NCBI GenBank assembly: GCA_002315745.1
Contig: DCID01000045.1
Span: 1-28,987 of the forward strand
Origin: Bacteroidales bacterium UBA1735
Lineage (GTDB): Bacteria > Bacteroidota > Bacteroidia > Bacteroidales > Paludibacteraceae
Direction of reading: 5' to 3'
Length of the DNA stretch: 28,987 bases
Below are positions 6,136 through 15,081 of the stretch, piece after piece. The position numbers and the translations under genes are program-made. The notes beneath the pieces are model-generated. The model had not been told where the DNA came from, ran no database searches, and saw only the letters and a program-made list of their open reading frames with translations. Position 1 is the first letter of the stretch; each line of letters starts with the position of its first letter.

Positions 6136-6861
6136 TTATTTCTTCTTAGCCGATACAATAACCCCCGCGAGGGTGGGTAGGATGGTGTTAATGAGCCAGA
6201 TGAGGGTGACTGCAATAGCGATGGCGGGGACATTATCCGTATATTGACTGAACACAATCACCGCCCAACCACCTTTGCAAGCCACTTCGGCGGAAGGAAT
6301 AGAGGGCGAGATGGTGATGAGAATATAATACTCTAAGATGATGAGTAACGCCTGCAAGGGTGGTAGTTGAATACCCATAAACGACAGCACGAGCCATAAC
6401 TGCACCATCCATATACCATAACGTATGAGGTGCCAAAAAACGATTACTATCCACTTGCGCCAATTGAGCAACCACTCCCTCCAGCTGCCGAGACCGGCTC
6501 GCCACTGTTCCCAACTATACCCCATCGCTACCAAACGAGTTGGATACTCGCCACAGCGATACGGCGTCACAAACGCCCCCACATACCCTAAGAGCACCTG
6601 ACGATAGGACTGCCTGACGGAAATAGAAGTGAGACCTTGTAATAGCCGCTGCCATTTATAACTCTCTACCAATAATTGCATGGGCAGTAGTATCAATGCC
6701 ATGCCTAAATAGAGATATTGTGTCCAATGGGCGGTACGAAAAGAGGTGGCGAGGGCATCATAGTCCTCGTAGATGGCTAACCGATAGACCATGTACACCA
6801 AGGCTCCAGCACTAAGTGCCCAGCCAAGTGCTTGCCATATCGCTTTAGAACGGTTCTGCAT
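6136..6861 (-). CDS. Flippase-like membrane protein (LPG synthase TM-region family)
   Basis: A polytopic inner-membrane protein with about six hydrophobic helices. It resembles the lysylphosphatidylglycerol synthase transmembrane / flippase-like family through the LLVESYKWQRLL segment, GYVGAFVTPYRCGEYPTRL, and a late PSAEVACKGG loop. Members of the family are thought to flip lipids or lipid-linked precursors; the substrate here is unknown. At about 240-250 aa it is shorter than the roughly 300-330 aa usual for the family. It begins inside the end of topB: ATG 6861 overlaps topB by 17 bases, while an alternative ATG at 6894 would overlap by 50. I prefer 6861 because it gives the shorter overlap. 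It is the last gene of the nine-gene minus-strand run and is followed by tRNA-Ser with its own promoter. Confidence 0.75.
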   Translation of the reverse strand: MQNRSKAIWQALGWALSAGALVYMVYRLAIYEDYDALATSFRTAHWTQYLYLGMALILLPMQLLVESYKWQRLLQGLTSISVRQSYRQVLLGYVGAFVTPYRCGEYPTRLVAMGYSWEQWRAGLGSWREWLLNWRKWIVIVFWHLIRYGIWMVQLWLVLSFMGIQLPPLQALLIILEYYILITISPSIPSAEVACKGGWAVIVFSQYTDNVPAIAIAVTLIWLINTILPTLAGVIVSAKKK

Positions 6862-8830
6862 ACGTACAACCCTCTTTCCAACGAGAGCAACCATAGCGGG
6901 TCTTACCGCGAATGACTATTCCTTTATGACAGACCGGACAGACGGCACCGGCTTTGTTCGTTTTGACTTCCCGAACGACGTCGGTAGTCATGGTTTTGAG
7001 TTCGTCTAAGAAGAGTTTAGCATCGAAGGCGCCACTCTCTATCTCGCGCAGTTTCTTCTCCCATAGACCTGTCAGTTCTGCCGATTTGAGCAAAGGCGAG
7101 ATGATGGTATGAATGAGGTTAACCCCTATCTCGGTAGCATGGAGCGACTTACCCTGCTGAACGATATAGTGACGTTGGTACAGTTTCTCAATGATAGCCG
7201 CACGGGTAGAAGGACGGCCTATGCCGTTCGCTTTGAGCGCATCCCGCAGTTCCTCATTATCGACCGTCTTACCGGCAGTCTCCATGGCACGCAGGAGGGT
7301 TGCCTCCGTGTAGTATTTGGGTGGGGTGGTGGTCTTCTCGATGAGTTGCGGTGTATGTTCGCCCGATTCGCCCTGAACAAAAGCGGGAAGAGATTTGGAG
7401 ACTTCGTCTCCGTTATTTTCGTTATTTTCGTTATTTTCGTTGTTTTCGTTGTTTTCGGTTGAACCAAAGACCGTACGCCATCCTGGTTTGAGGACTTCGC
7501 GACCGGTTACCTTGAAATCTATTTTGGATTGTTGATTGGTGATTGGTGATTTTTGATTTACTTCGGCGAGGACGGTGGTGTTGCTCACTTCGCAATCGGG
7601 GTAGAAAGCGGCGATGAATCGCAGGGCAATGAGGTTGAACACTTTCTTCTCCTGCTCGGTGAGGTTATCAGGCCGCTGACCCGTAGGGATGATAGCATGG
7701 TGATCGGTCACTTTCTTGTTATCAAACACTTTCTTGGACTTAGGCAAAGATGCGGGTGTCTTGCCGCCATCGGCTTTGAGACCCAACAGGGGTTGGGTGG
7801 CAGGGAAATAGTCCTTGATGCCATTGAGCGTGGCGGGTATCTTGGGATAGAGGTCTTCGCTTAGGTAGGTAGTGTCCACACGCGGGTAAGTGGTGATGCG
7901 TTTCTCGTAGAGGGACTGGATATATTTGAGGGTATCGTCTGCCGAATAGCCATACCGCTTATTGCACTCTACCTGTAGGCTCGTTAAGTCAAAGAGACGT
8001 GGGGCAGACTCGATACCTTTCTTCTTCTCGACCGAAGTGATGGTGAATGGTTGCCCCGTGATGCTGTCCACCAACTGCTGTCCTTGTTCGAGCGAAGTGA
8101 TGGCATACTCATCCTCTTCGGTGGGGAGTTGGGCAGAGAAGAGGGTGTCGCGATAGACTGTTTTCAGTTCCCAGTAGGTGCGAGGCACGAAATGTTCGAT
8201 CTCTTCTTGGCGCTTGACAATAAGGGCGAGGGTAGGTGTCTGGACACGACCGATAGATAGGACTTGTCTGTCCTTACCGGTACCTCGCGCGTAGCGGATG
8301 GTGTAAGCACGGGTGGCGTTCATACCTAAGAGCCAGTCGCCAATAGCGCGCATCAGTCCGGCTTCGTAGAGGTGCTGGTAGTTAGACTGATCCTTGAGTT
8401 GTTTGAATCCTTCGGCAATCGCTTCCTCGGTGAGTGAACTGACCCATAGTCGTTTGACGGGGCACTTGCACCCTGCTTTCTGATAGACCCAACGCTGAAT
8501 CAGTTCTCCCTCTTGTCCGGCATCACCGCAGTTGACGACTTCGTCGGCTTGGGCGATGAGGGCTTTGATGGTGTTGAACTGTTTGATAACACCCTTGTCG
8601 TCGGTCACTTTAATGCCAAATCGCTCCGGTATCATCGGAAGAAGTGACATGTTCCACCCTTTCCATTGCTCGTTATATTCGTTCGGATCGAGTAGAGCAC
8701 ATAGATGACCAAACGTCCAGGTGACGATATAGCCATTACCTTCATAATAGCCGTCGCGCTTGGTGGTAGCACCCAGCACTTTGGCGATATATTGACCTAC
8801 GGTAGGTTTCTCTGCAACACAAACGATCAT
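6845..8830 (-). CDS. topB: DNA topoisomerase III (type IA)
   Basis: Type IA topoisomerase that passes single strands and decatenates DNA, cytoplasmic. The Toprim domain is at the N-terminus (MIVCVAEKPTVGQYIA; acidic site NCGDAGQEGEL at 100-110). The core includes LSIGRVQTPTLALI at 191-204. The catalytic tyrosine is Y315 in ITTYPRVDTTYL. A C-terminal zinc-finger-like CxxC...C...C (C631, C634, C648, C655) closes the protein. At 661 aa the length is normal for Bacteroidota TopB. Two unusual low-complexity stretches lie between core and C-terminal region: residues 425-436 (7523-7558) and five ENN repeats at 459-473 (7412-7456). It starts 2 bases after the MATE gene, in the same run as topoisomerase IV subunit A. 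Confidence 0.95.
   Translation of the reverse strand: MIVCVAEKPTVGQYIAKVLGATTKRDGYYEGNGYIVTWTFGHLCALLDPNEYNEQWKGWNMSLLPMIPERFGIKVTDDKGVIKQFNTIKALIAQADEVVNCGDAGQEGELIQRWVYQKAGCKCPVKRLWVSSLTEEAIAEGFKQLKDQSNYQHLYEAGLMRAIGDWLLGMNATRAYTIRYARGTGKDRQVLSIGRVQTPTLALIVKRQEEIEHFVPRTYWELKTVYRDTLFSAQLPTEEDEYAITSLEQGQQLVDSITGQPFTITSVEKKKGIESAPRLFDLTSLQVECNKRYGYSADDTLKYIQSLYEKRITTYPRVDTTYLSEDLYPKIPATLNGIKDYFPATQPLLGLKADGGKTPASLPKSKKVFDNKKVTDHHAIIPTGQRPDNLTEQEKKVFNLIALRFIAAFYPDCEVSNTTVLAEVNQKSPITNQQSKIDFKVTGREVLKPGWRTVFGSTENNENNENNENNENNGDEVSKSLPAFVQGESGEHTPQLIEKTTTPPKYYTEATLLRAMETAGKTVDNEELRDALKANGIGRPSTRAAIIEKLYQRHYIVQQGKSLHATEIGVNLIHTIISPLLKSAELTGLWEKKLREIESGAFDAKLFLDELKTMTTDVVREVKTNKAGAVCPVCHKGIVIRGKTRYGCSRWKEGCTYAEPF
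7412..7456 (-). repeat. In-frame 9-bp tandem repeat in topB (ENN x5)
   Basis: Five 9-base units, three CGTTATTTT then two CGTTGTTTT on the plus strand, encode a run of Glu-Asn-Asn. As the period is a multiple of three, gain or loss of units keeps the frame. It sits in a likely surface linker after residue 458. Confidence 0.9.
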
Positions 8831-8832
8831 AG

Positions 8833-10167
8833 CTAATACATTAATTTATGGAAACGTGTATGGAAAAGTATCGCGGCTAGGCTCAGACCGAAGATGAATC
8901 CGATCCACATACCTGCGGCACCTATATGTAAAACGAATGTACAAACTAGTCCGATGGGTAACGCCACTAATATATAGGCAACGAACGCATAGACCATCGG
9001 TCGACGCACATCGGTTATACCGCGTAGCATCGCGGCTCCCACCGTCTGTAATCCGTCTGCATACTGGAAGAGTGCGGCAAAGAGGATCAATGTCTCGGCT
9101 ATCTCCATCACCGCCGGATCTTTGGTGAAAAGAGAGGGGATGACATGCCTCAACGATAGCATGAGTATGACGCCGATAGTGTTCATCAATAGCACGAGAT
9201 GGATAGACGCTTTGGACGCCATCTGTACGGCAGGTATATCGCCTTTACCTAATTGGTGCGAGACACGGATAGTGGTGGCGGCTCCGATGCCCAATGCGAG
9301 CATGAAAGTGAGGTCGGCTATCTGATTAGCAATCTGGTGCGCAGCGAGCGATTCCTTATTGATCCACCCGATGAATACGAACGAAAGTGTGAAGGTGACG
9401 GTCTCTAACATCGTCTGGCAACCAATCGGATAACCGGTCTTCCAGAGCAGCGCAATACCTTCGCGAGTCTTTGCCCACGTCTGCTTCATGGCTTGCAAGT
9501 ACGTGCGCCATTCGTGATGCATGTAGATGGCAGTGAAGAAGCACAGGGGCATCAAGGTGCGGGAGATCAAGGTGGCTATACCGGCACCCGTCGCTCCCAT
9601 CGGTTCGAAGCCCCAATGGCCGAAGATCAGTACCCAGTTCAGTAGTATATTGAGACCATTCATGATAAGGGTGATGACGAGGGCTACCCATGTGTTACCC
9701 AGACCTTCGAGGAACTGCTTGCATAGGCAGAAGAATAGGAAGGGTACGATCGAGATGACGATGAGGATATAATAGGGGCGTGCGACCTCGATGACGATAG
9801 GCTCTTGACCAAAGAGATGGAGAAAAGGAACGACGCTTCCTAAGAGCAGTACCATCCCGATGGAAAGGGCGATAGTGAAGATAATGCCACTATGAACGAG
9901 GTGACCTATCTTACGGATGTCGTTACCAGCACCGACCTCGAATCCTACGAGCGGTGTTAGTCCCATTAGTGCCCCCATGGCGAAGACCATGATGGTGAAG
10001 AAGATGGCATTGGAGAAAGATACAGCCGCTAAGTCCGCCGTGGCATAGTGTCCCACCATCATCGAGTCAAAGAGTCCCACCAAGGCGGCACCCAGTTGGG
10101 TGACCATCACAGGGAACGCTACTTTGAGGTTCCGCTTATAATATGGCAGGTAGTCCTTAAACGACAT
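8833..10167 (-). CDS. MATE family efflux transporter
   Basis: A 444-aa polytopic inner-membrane protein with about 12 hydrophobic helices, of the multidrug and toxic compound extrusion family (cation-coupled drug or metabolite export). Recognisable segments are the N-terminal PVMVTQLGAALVGLFDSMMVGHYATADLAAVSFSNAI and the mid-protein GYPIGCQTMLETVTFTLSFVFIGWI, which repeat as the two MATE halves. Length is typical. ATG 10167 follows the parC stop by 2 bases and topB starts 2 bases beyond its own stop, so it is surely cotranscribed with both topoisomerase genes. The substrate cannot be told from sequence. Confidence 0.93.
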   Translation of the reverse strand: MSFKDYLPYYKRNLKVAFPVMVTQLGAALVGLFDSMMVGHYATADLAAVSFSNAIFFTIMVFAMGALMGLTPLVGFEVGAGNDIRKIGHLVHSGIIFTIALSIGMVLLLGSVVPFLHLFGQEPIVIEVARPYYILIVISIVPFLFFCLCKQFLEGLGNTWVALVITLIMNGLNILLNWVLIFGHWGFEPMGATGAGIATLISRTLMPLCFFTAIYMHHEWRTYLQAMKQTWAKTREGIALLWKTGYPIGCQTMLETVTFTLSFVFIGWINKESLAAHQIANQIADLTFMLALGIGAATTIRVSHQLGKGDIPAVQMASKASIHLVLLMNTIGVILMLSLRHVIPSLFTKDPAVMEIAETLILFAALFQYADGLQTVGAAMLRGITDVRRPMVYAFVAYILVALPIGLVCTFVLHIGAAGMWIGFIFGLSLAAILFHTRFHKLMY

Positions 10168-10169
10168 GC

Positions 10170-12731
10170 TTAGAATAAACTGAGTTGGCTATTGTCGTTC
10201 GTTATGATGAGAGAAACGCCGGTTTCATCGGGAGTTTCCTGCTCTTCTTCCGTTTCCTCTACGGGCTCGGGTTCGGGTGTGATATCTTCGATGGAGGCGA
10301 TGTCTAATGTAGAGAGACGTTTACCCTTGGCTTTGGGCGATTTAGACTCGATGAAATCGGCCATAATCACTTCTTGTGGTTCACGATTCTCGTCCTTAAA
10401 CAGGATGCGGAAGATAGCCTCCTCGCGGTCGCTGATGACCACGAGTTGTGAATCTTTGTTCTCGCCTAAGAACGACTGCACCTTAGCCGTTGCATCCAGT
10501 GTGAAACGCTTCGCGTAGTAGTATCCCAGTTCGGCGTTCCATAAAGCGACAGACCATATCTTGTCGGGATCAAATTTCTCAATACGTATCCATCCTTGCT
10601 CAAAGTGGGCACTCTCCTCGAAGGTGTTGAGGAAATAGTCGCCGTTTTGCATGACCACTAAAACGCGATCTTCGTCTTGGAACTCGCCTAAGTAATTACC
10701 TTGTCCGTCGTAGTTGATGCGCAGTATATCGGGATCGAACCATACCTTGCGACCGCCTAAGGTGGAGTGACCTTTCTTGCTAAGCGTGATGCTCTTCACC
10801 TCATATTTGGTGAGTAAGTTTCCGCGTGCGCTGCGGCTCTTGACTGCCAGTTCGGTAAGGTCTTTGAATACCTCCACTTTCTTCAAATGTAAAGCCGGTT
10901 TGAGGGCGATACGGATCACTTCGGCTTCGCCGTTGGGGTTAGCGGTGAAATAGACCACTTTACTACCCGCTTTGCCTTGGGTGAGGTCATATTCCTTATC
11001 GCGGGTGATACCCGTTACGTTGAAACGTTTCATGTAATAGACCCCATTCTTACCATCGCGATAAACGACGTTATAGATGGTGCGGGTATCGTTCTTCTTG
11101 AATATATCCACATGTAGGATATCGGTGCCGATGAAACTCTTCTCGGTCACTTTGGAGATCTTATATTTACCATCCTTATGGAAGACGATGATATCATCCA
11201 TGTCGGAGCAGTTGCACAGGTACTCGTCTTTCTTGAGTCCGGTACCGATGAATCCTTCCTCGCGGTTGATATAGAGTTTCTCGTTGGCTTCCACCACAGT
11301 CTTGACATTGATGTTAGCGAAGTTGCGTACCTCCGTCTTACGGGGATACTTAGCCCCATATTTGGCTTTGAGCATCTCGAACCATGCAATGGTATATTCG
11401 GTGAGGTGGTTGAGGTGTTTGACGGTCTCCTTGATTTTCTTCTCCAAGTCTTTCATCAGTTCGTCCGCTTTCTTGGAGTCAAACTTCGTGATGCGGATCA
11501 TGCGTATCTCGAACAGTTTCTCAATATCCTCCGTACGCACTTCGCGTAGCAGTTGTGGCTTGAAGGGTTCTAAGGCTTGATCCACGAAGGCGATCAGTTG
11601 ATCCTTATCGGGCGCTGTCTCATAACCTTGTTCTTTATAGATACGGTTCTCGATGAAGATCTTCTCCAGGGATGTGAAGAAATACTGTTCCTCGAGTTCG
11701 TTCTTCTGAATCTCCAATTCCCATTTGAGTAGTGCCTTGGTGTTATCGCACGACATCTTGAGTAGGTTAGAGACGGTGGTGAAGATCGGTTTCTTATTCT
11801 CAATCACGCAGCAGTTAGGCGAAACACTGACCTCGCAGTCGGTGAAAGCATAGAGTGCATCGATGGTTTTATCCGACGACGCACCTGGGGCTAACTGCAC
11901 CACTATCTTAGCCTCTTCGGCGGTGAAATCGTCCACTTTGCGTATTTTGATTTTCCCTTTCTCTTGGGCTTTGAGGATAGTCTCAATGATTTTGGCGGTA
12001 GTGGTACCGAAGGGCACTTGTGAGATGATGAGTGTCTTATTGTCGTCCGTCTTGGTGATCTTAGAGCGTATCTTAACGATACCTCCGCGTTCGCCGTCGT
12101 TGTAGCGGCTGACGTCTATCTCGCCACCGGTGGGGAAGTCGGGATAGAGTTGGAACTCCTCGCCACGGAGGTAGGATAAGGATGCGTCACATAGTTCGTT
12201 GAAGTTATGCGGCAGGATCTTGGAATTGAGTCCGACGGCGATACCCTCGACACCCTGTGCGAGTAGGAGGGGGAACTTAATAGGCAGATGAATAGGTTCT
12301 TTCTTACGTCCATCGTAGGAGAGCATCCAGTGGGTGGTCTTGGGGTTGAAGACCGTATCTAAGGCGAACTTACTGAGTCGTGCCTCGATGTAACGAGGGG
12401 CTGCCGCACCATCACCGGTGAGGATGTTTCCCCAGTTTCCTTGGCAGTCGATGAGCAGATCTTTCTGCCCCAACTGTACGAGGGCATCTCCGATGGATGC
12501 GTCACCATGCGGGTGATACTGCATGGTCTGACCGACGATGTTAGCCACCTTGTTCATCTTGCCATCATCCACGCACTTCATGGCGTGAAGGATACGGCGT
12601 TGAACGGGTTTGAGACCATCTTCGATAGCGGGTACAGCACGCTCTAGGATGACATAGGAGGCATAGTCCAAGAACCAGTCTTGGTACATGCCCGTGAGGT
12701 GATATTTGATAGAATCATTAAATTCTGCCAT
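10170..12731 (-). CDS. parC: DNA topoisomerase IV subunit A (GyrA/ParC family)
   Basis: Breakage-reunion subunit of a type IIA topoisomerase, 853 aa. The active-site tyrosine is Y114 in AAAPRYIEARLSKFA. The upstream helix contains HPHGDASIGDALV (73-85), and KFPLLLAQGVEGIAVGL is typical of the family. The C-terminal half forms a beta-pinwheel-like region and ends in an acidic, low-complexity tail (PEPEPVEETEEEQE). The sequence matches the Bacteroidota-specific ParC-like subgroup better than GyrA; the partner parE is not adjacent in the window. The position equivalent to E. coli GyrA Ser83 is Ala78, which I believe is native to this subgroup. It is in the middle of the minus-strand directon, 30 bases after folB. 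Confidence 0.92.
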   Translation of the reverse strand: MAEFNDSIKYHLTGMYQDWFLDYASYVILERAVPAIEDGLKPVQRRILHAMKCVDDGKMNKVANIVGQTMQYHPHGDASIGDALVQLGQKDLLIDCQGNWGNILTGDGAAAPRYIEARLSKFALDTVFNPKTTHWMLSYDGRKKEPIHLPIKFPLLLAQGVEGIAVGLNSKILPHNFNELCDASLSYLRGEEFQLYPDFPTGGEIDVSRYNDGERGGIVKIRSKITKTDDNKTLIISQVPFGTTTAKIIETILKAQEKGKIKIRKVDDFTAEEAKIVVQLAPGASSDKTIDALYAFTDCEVSVSPNCCVIENKKPIFTTVSNLLKMSCDNTKALLKWELEIQKNELEEQYFFTSLEKIFIENRIYKEQGYETAPDKDQLIAFVDQALEPFKPQLLREVRTEDIEKLFEIRMIRITKFDSKKADELMKDLEKKIKETVKHLNHLTEYTIAWFEMLKAKYGAKYPRKTEVRNFANINVKTVVEANEKLYINREEGFIGTGLKKDEYLCNCSDMDDIIVFHKDGKYKISKVTEKSFIGTDILHVDIFKKNDTRTIYNVVYRDGKNGVYYMKRFNVTGITRDKEYDLTQGKAGSKVVYFTANPNGEAEVIRIALKPALHLKKVEVFKDLTELAVKSRSARGNLLTKYEVKSITLSKKGHSTLGGRKVWFDPDILRINYDGQGNYLGEFQDEDRVLVVMQNGDYFLNTFEESAHFEQGWIRIEKFDPDKIWSVALWNAELGYYYAKRFTLDATAKVQSFLGENKDSQLVVISDREEAIFRILFKDENREPQEVIMADFIESKSPKAKGKRLSTLDIASIEDITPEPEPVEETEEEQETPDETGVSLIITNDNSQLSLF

Positions 12732-12761
12732 GATATATTCTGTCGTTTTGTGTTCTAATGA

Positions 12762-13106
12762 TTACGATAATGTGACTCCAGCCCATTCGATGTCACCACC
12801 TAAGGGAGGGTTCTTCTTTTCTACAGTGACTTCTATTCGTTGTGCTTGGGGGATGCGCGCCCCAATAGCCTTGCGGATTCGTCCCGCTACATGCTCCAAC
12901 AAGTCCGATGGAATCGCCATTTCTTCGATGACGATATCGTACAAGACTTGGTAATTGACGGTGTCGGATAAGACATCGGTTTGAACACCTACGCTATCGG
13001 GCAGCGTCACTTGGACAGACACCCGAAACGTGTTGCCGTTCTTCCGTTCATCCTCCCCAACGCCGTGATAGGCTTGTAAGGTGATGTGGGTAAGACGGAT
13101 GGTCAC
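12762..13106 (-). CDS. folB: Dihydroneopterin aldolase
   Basis: Converts 7,8-dihydroneopterin to 6-hydroxymethyl-dihydropterin in folate synthesis. 114 aa, a normal length. The N-terminal ITLQAYHGVGEDERKNGNTFRVSV segment contains the conserved Glu after the HG pair, and the C-terminal VTVEKKNPP holds the conserved Lys. It begins with GTG at 13106, directly after the stop of the 56-aa gene (no gap). No ATG upstream in frame fits, so the GTG start and translational coupling are likely. Confidence 0.93.
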   Translation of the reverse strand: MTIRLTHITLQAYHGVGEDERKNGNTFRVSVQVTLPDSVGVQTDVLSDTVNYQVLYDIVIEEMAIPSDLLEHVAGRIRKAIGARIPQAQRIEVTVEKKNPPLGGDIEWAGVTLS

Positions 13107-13277
13107 TTAATCTTCCCGCTTATTGAGGTAGATAAAGGTACCGATACCGGCTACTTCCAGCAAAAGGCTGATGACCAACAACACGTTGGATTGTACAGCA
13201 AAGAAATAAACCAACAAGCACACTACTCCGACGAGTACTAGGATAATGCCTAAGTTCTTTTTCCAAAAATCGTTCAT
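13107..13277 (-). CDS. Small membrane protein, 56 aa
   Basis: ATG at 13277 opens a frame starting MNDFWKKNLGIILVLVGVV and ending YLNKRED with TAA at 13107-13109. It has two hydrophobic stretches (about residues 9-27 and 31-50) separated by AVQSN, with charged ends, so it is a predicted two-helix inner-membrane hairpin. I do not recognise the family. It is real on context: same strand as its neighbours, 60 bases after dprA, and its stop codon abuts the GTG of folB. It lies below common length cut-offs and is easily missed. Confidence 0.75.
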   Translation of the reverse strand: MNDFWKKNLGIILVLVGVVCLLVYFFAVQSNVLLVISLLLEVAGIGTFIYLNKRED

Positions 13278-13337
13278 ATTCGTTTTGTTTAAATGATTAA
13301 TGCTATATGCTATTAGGGCGCCAGCCCGTTCTATCTT

Positions 13338-14405
13338 CTATTTCAAACTCCGATACATACCGCCAGGTAAGGACCGTACCCAGCCGTCCATCTCGAGTAG
13401 CATGAGGTCGGAGGCGACTTGCGCATAGGGTTCTTTGGTCTCCATCACGATGGAGTTGATATGTATGCCATTTTCCGCATTGCGTAGCAATTGGATGAGC
13501 TGTTGTTGCTCGTCGGTGAGGCTCCCCTGCAGGTTCTCTATCTCTGTTTGGATGGGCTTGGTCTGCTCATCCCATTGCATGTAACGAATGAGGTCATCGG
13601 CGGAATTGATGAGCGCCGCTTTCTGGTCGCGGATCAGTTCGTTGCACCCTATCGAATTGGCATCATTGATTCGGCCTGGAACGGCGAATAAGTCGCGGCT
13701 ATAGTCGCATGCCATCTGGGCAGTGATGAGGGAACCTCCTCGTTGCTTGGATTCGGTAACGACTACGGCATCTGCTAACCCTGCGACAATACGGTTACGC
13801 GCCACAAAATTATATCGCTCGGGTTCGGTATTGGATAGGTACTCGGTCAATATACCGCCATTTTCTAAGGCTTGAATAGCGACGGGTCGGTGCAGGGTGG
13901 GATAGATACGATCGAGCCCATGAGCCGGCACGATGATCGTCGGTATACCCGCTTCTAGGGCTGCCCGATGTGCTGCCACATCGATACCATACGCCAAACC
14001 GCTCACGATAGTGAGGTTAGGTATGCGTTGGGCGAGGTCTAAGACGAGTTGGCGGGTGAACTCTTTGCCCCTGTCGGAGGCGGCACGTGTGCCTACGATA
14101 GAGACGAACTTACCTTCGTTCACATGTAGGTTACCCTTACCAAACAGCAGCACGGGTGCATCGGGGCATTCGCGCAAGTGGTCGGGGTAATTGGAATCAC
14201 GGTAGTCAAAGGTGGTTATCTGATGTTTCTCGATGAATTCCATCTCTTGCCGTGCCCGTTTGAGCGCAGCATGGGCATCTTGCTCCACATGCTTCCATGC
14301 CTCGAACGCGCTACCATACTGATCCAGCATGATGCGTGTGCGACGCACGTTGTTGTAGTGCAAGTAGCACAAGGCAATGAGATATGTCAGTTCATCGTTG
14401 GACAT
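13338..14405 (-). CDS. dprA: DNA-processing protein DprA
   Basis: Loads RecA on incoming single-stranded DNA in natural transformation; cytoplasmic. 355 aa, as usual. The Rossmann-fold core shows FVSIVGTRAASDRGKEF, TIVSGLAYGIDVAAHRAAL, and the GGILTEY and VVVTESKQRGGSLITA segments. The last 60-70 residues form the winged-helix DML1-type domain (ending in WVRSLPGGMYRSLK). ATG 14405 is 3 bases beyond upp. Presence of dprA alone does not prove competence. Confidence 0.95.
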   Translation of the reverse strand: MSNDELTYLIALCYLHYNNVRRTRIMLDQYGSAFEAWKHVEQDAHAALKRARQEMEFIEKHQITTFDYRDSNYPDHLRECPDAPVLLFGKGNLHVNEGKFVSIVGTRAASDRGKEFTRQLVLDLAQRIPNLTIVSGLAYGIDVAAHRAALEAGIPTIIVPAHGLDRIYPTLHRPVAIQALENGGILTEYLSNTEPERYNFVARNRIVAGLADAVVVTESKQRGGSLITAQMACDYSRDLFAVPGRINDANSIGCNELIRDQKAALINSADDLIRYMQWDEQTKPIQTEIENLQGSLTDEQQQLIQLLRNAENGIHINSIVMETKEPYAQVASDLMLLEMDGWVRSLPGGMYRSLK

Positions 14406-14408
14406 GGA

Positions 14409-15059
14409 CTATAGTTTTTCGCCGAAACTGAGATCACCGGCGTCGCCTAATCCGGGCACAATATATTTGCGGTCATTGAGACGCTGATCAATGGCGGCAC
14501 ACCAGAGGGTCACATCTTGGGGCATGATGGTTTGCAGGTACTCAACCGCTTGCGAGGAGGCAATCACGCAGCATAGGTGTATGTGAGCCGGTTGGCCATG
14601 GGTTAAGAGGGCTTTATAGGCTGCCTCCATGGACATACCGGTAGCCAACATAGGGTCGACCAAGATGAGGGTCTTCTTCTCTGTGCTAGGAGCAGCTAAG
14701 TACTCCGCTACGATATCGATGTCTCCCTGTTCATTGACCTTACGATAAGCGCTGATAAAGGCATTCTCTGCATGGTCATACATATTGAGGAATCCCTGAA
14801 AATACGGCAGTCCAGCACGTAACACCGTCGCTAAAACGATGGAGTCAGCAGGGGTGTTGAGCGTGGCTATACCTAAGGGTGTCTGTACCTGTTCGGGCAC
14901 ATATTGCAGGGTTTTGCTTATCTCCATAGCGACGGCTTCGCCCACGCGCTCTAAGTTACGACGGAAACGCATACTGTCACCATGAATGGCCACACTGCGT
15001 ATTTCTTTCATAAACTGATTGATCAAGGAGTTGTGCTCCGATAAATTAATAACTTTCAT
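14409..15059 (-). CDS. upp: Uracil phosphoribosyltransferase
   Basis: Makes UMP from uracil and PRPP (pyrimidine salvage). 216 aa. The PRPP-binding loop is VDPMLATGMS (134-143), preceded by VLRAGLPYFQGF (79-90). The uracil-binding C-terminus is IVPGLGDAGDLSFG. It follows the LytTR gene by 22 bases and precedes dprA by 3, so it lies near the head of the directon. Confidence 0.95.
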   Translation of the reverse strand: MKVINLSEHNSLINQFMKEIRSVAIHGDSMRFRRNLERVGEAVAMEISKTLQYVPEQVQTPLGIATLNTPADSIVLATVLRAGLPYFQGFLNMYDHAENAFISAYRKVNEQGDIDIVAEYLAAPSTEKKTLILVDPMLATGMSMEAAYKALLTHGQPAHIHLCCVIASSQAVEYLQTIMPQDVTLWCAAIDQRLNDRKYIVPGLGDAGDLSFGEKL

Positions 15060-15081
15060 GCTATTGTGTGAATTGAACGAA

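Noticed and set aside
5912..6247. Plus-strand 111-aa frame
   Set aside because: It runs across the tRNA-Ser gene and its promoter in antisense; no protein-like features.
12473..12512. Ala at the Ser83-equivalent position of topoisomerase IV subunit A as acquired quinolone resistance
   Set aside because: The HPHGDASIGDA motif is, to my knowledge, native to the Bacteroidota ParC-like subgroup, so it is not evidence of a mutation.
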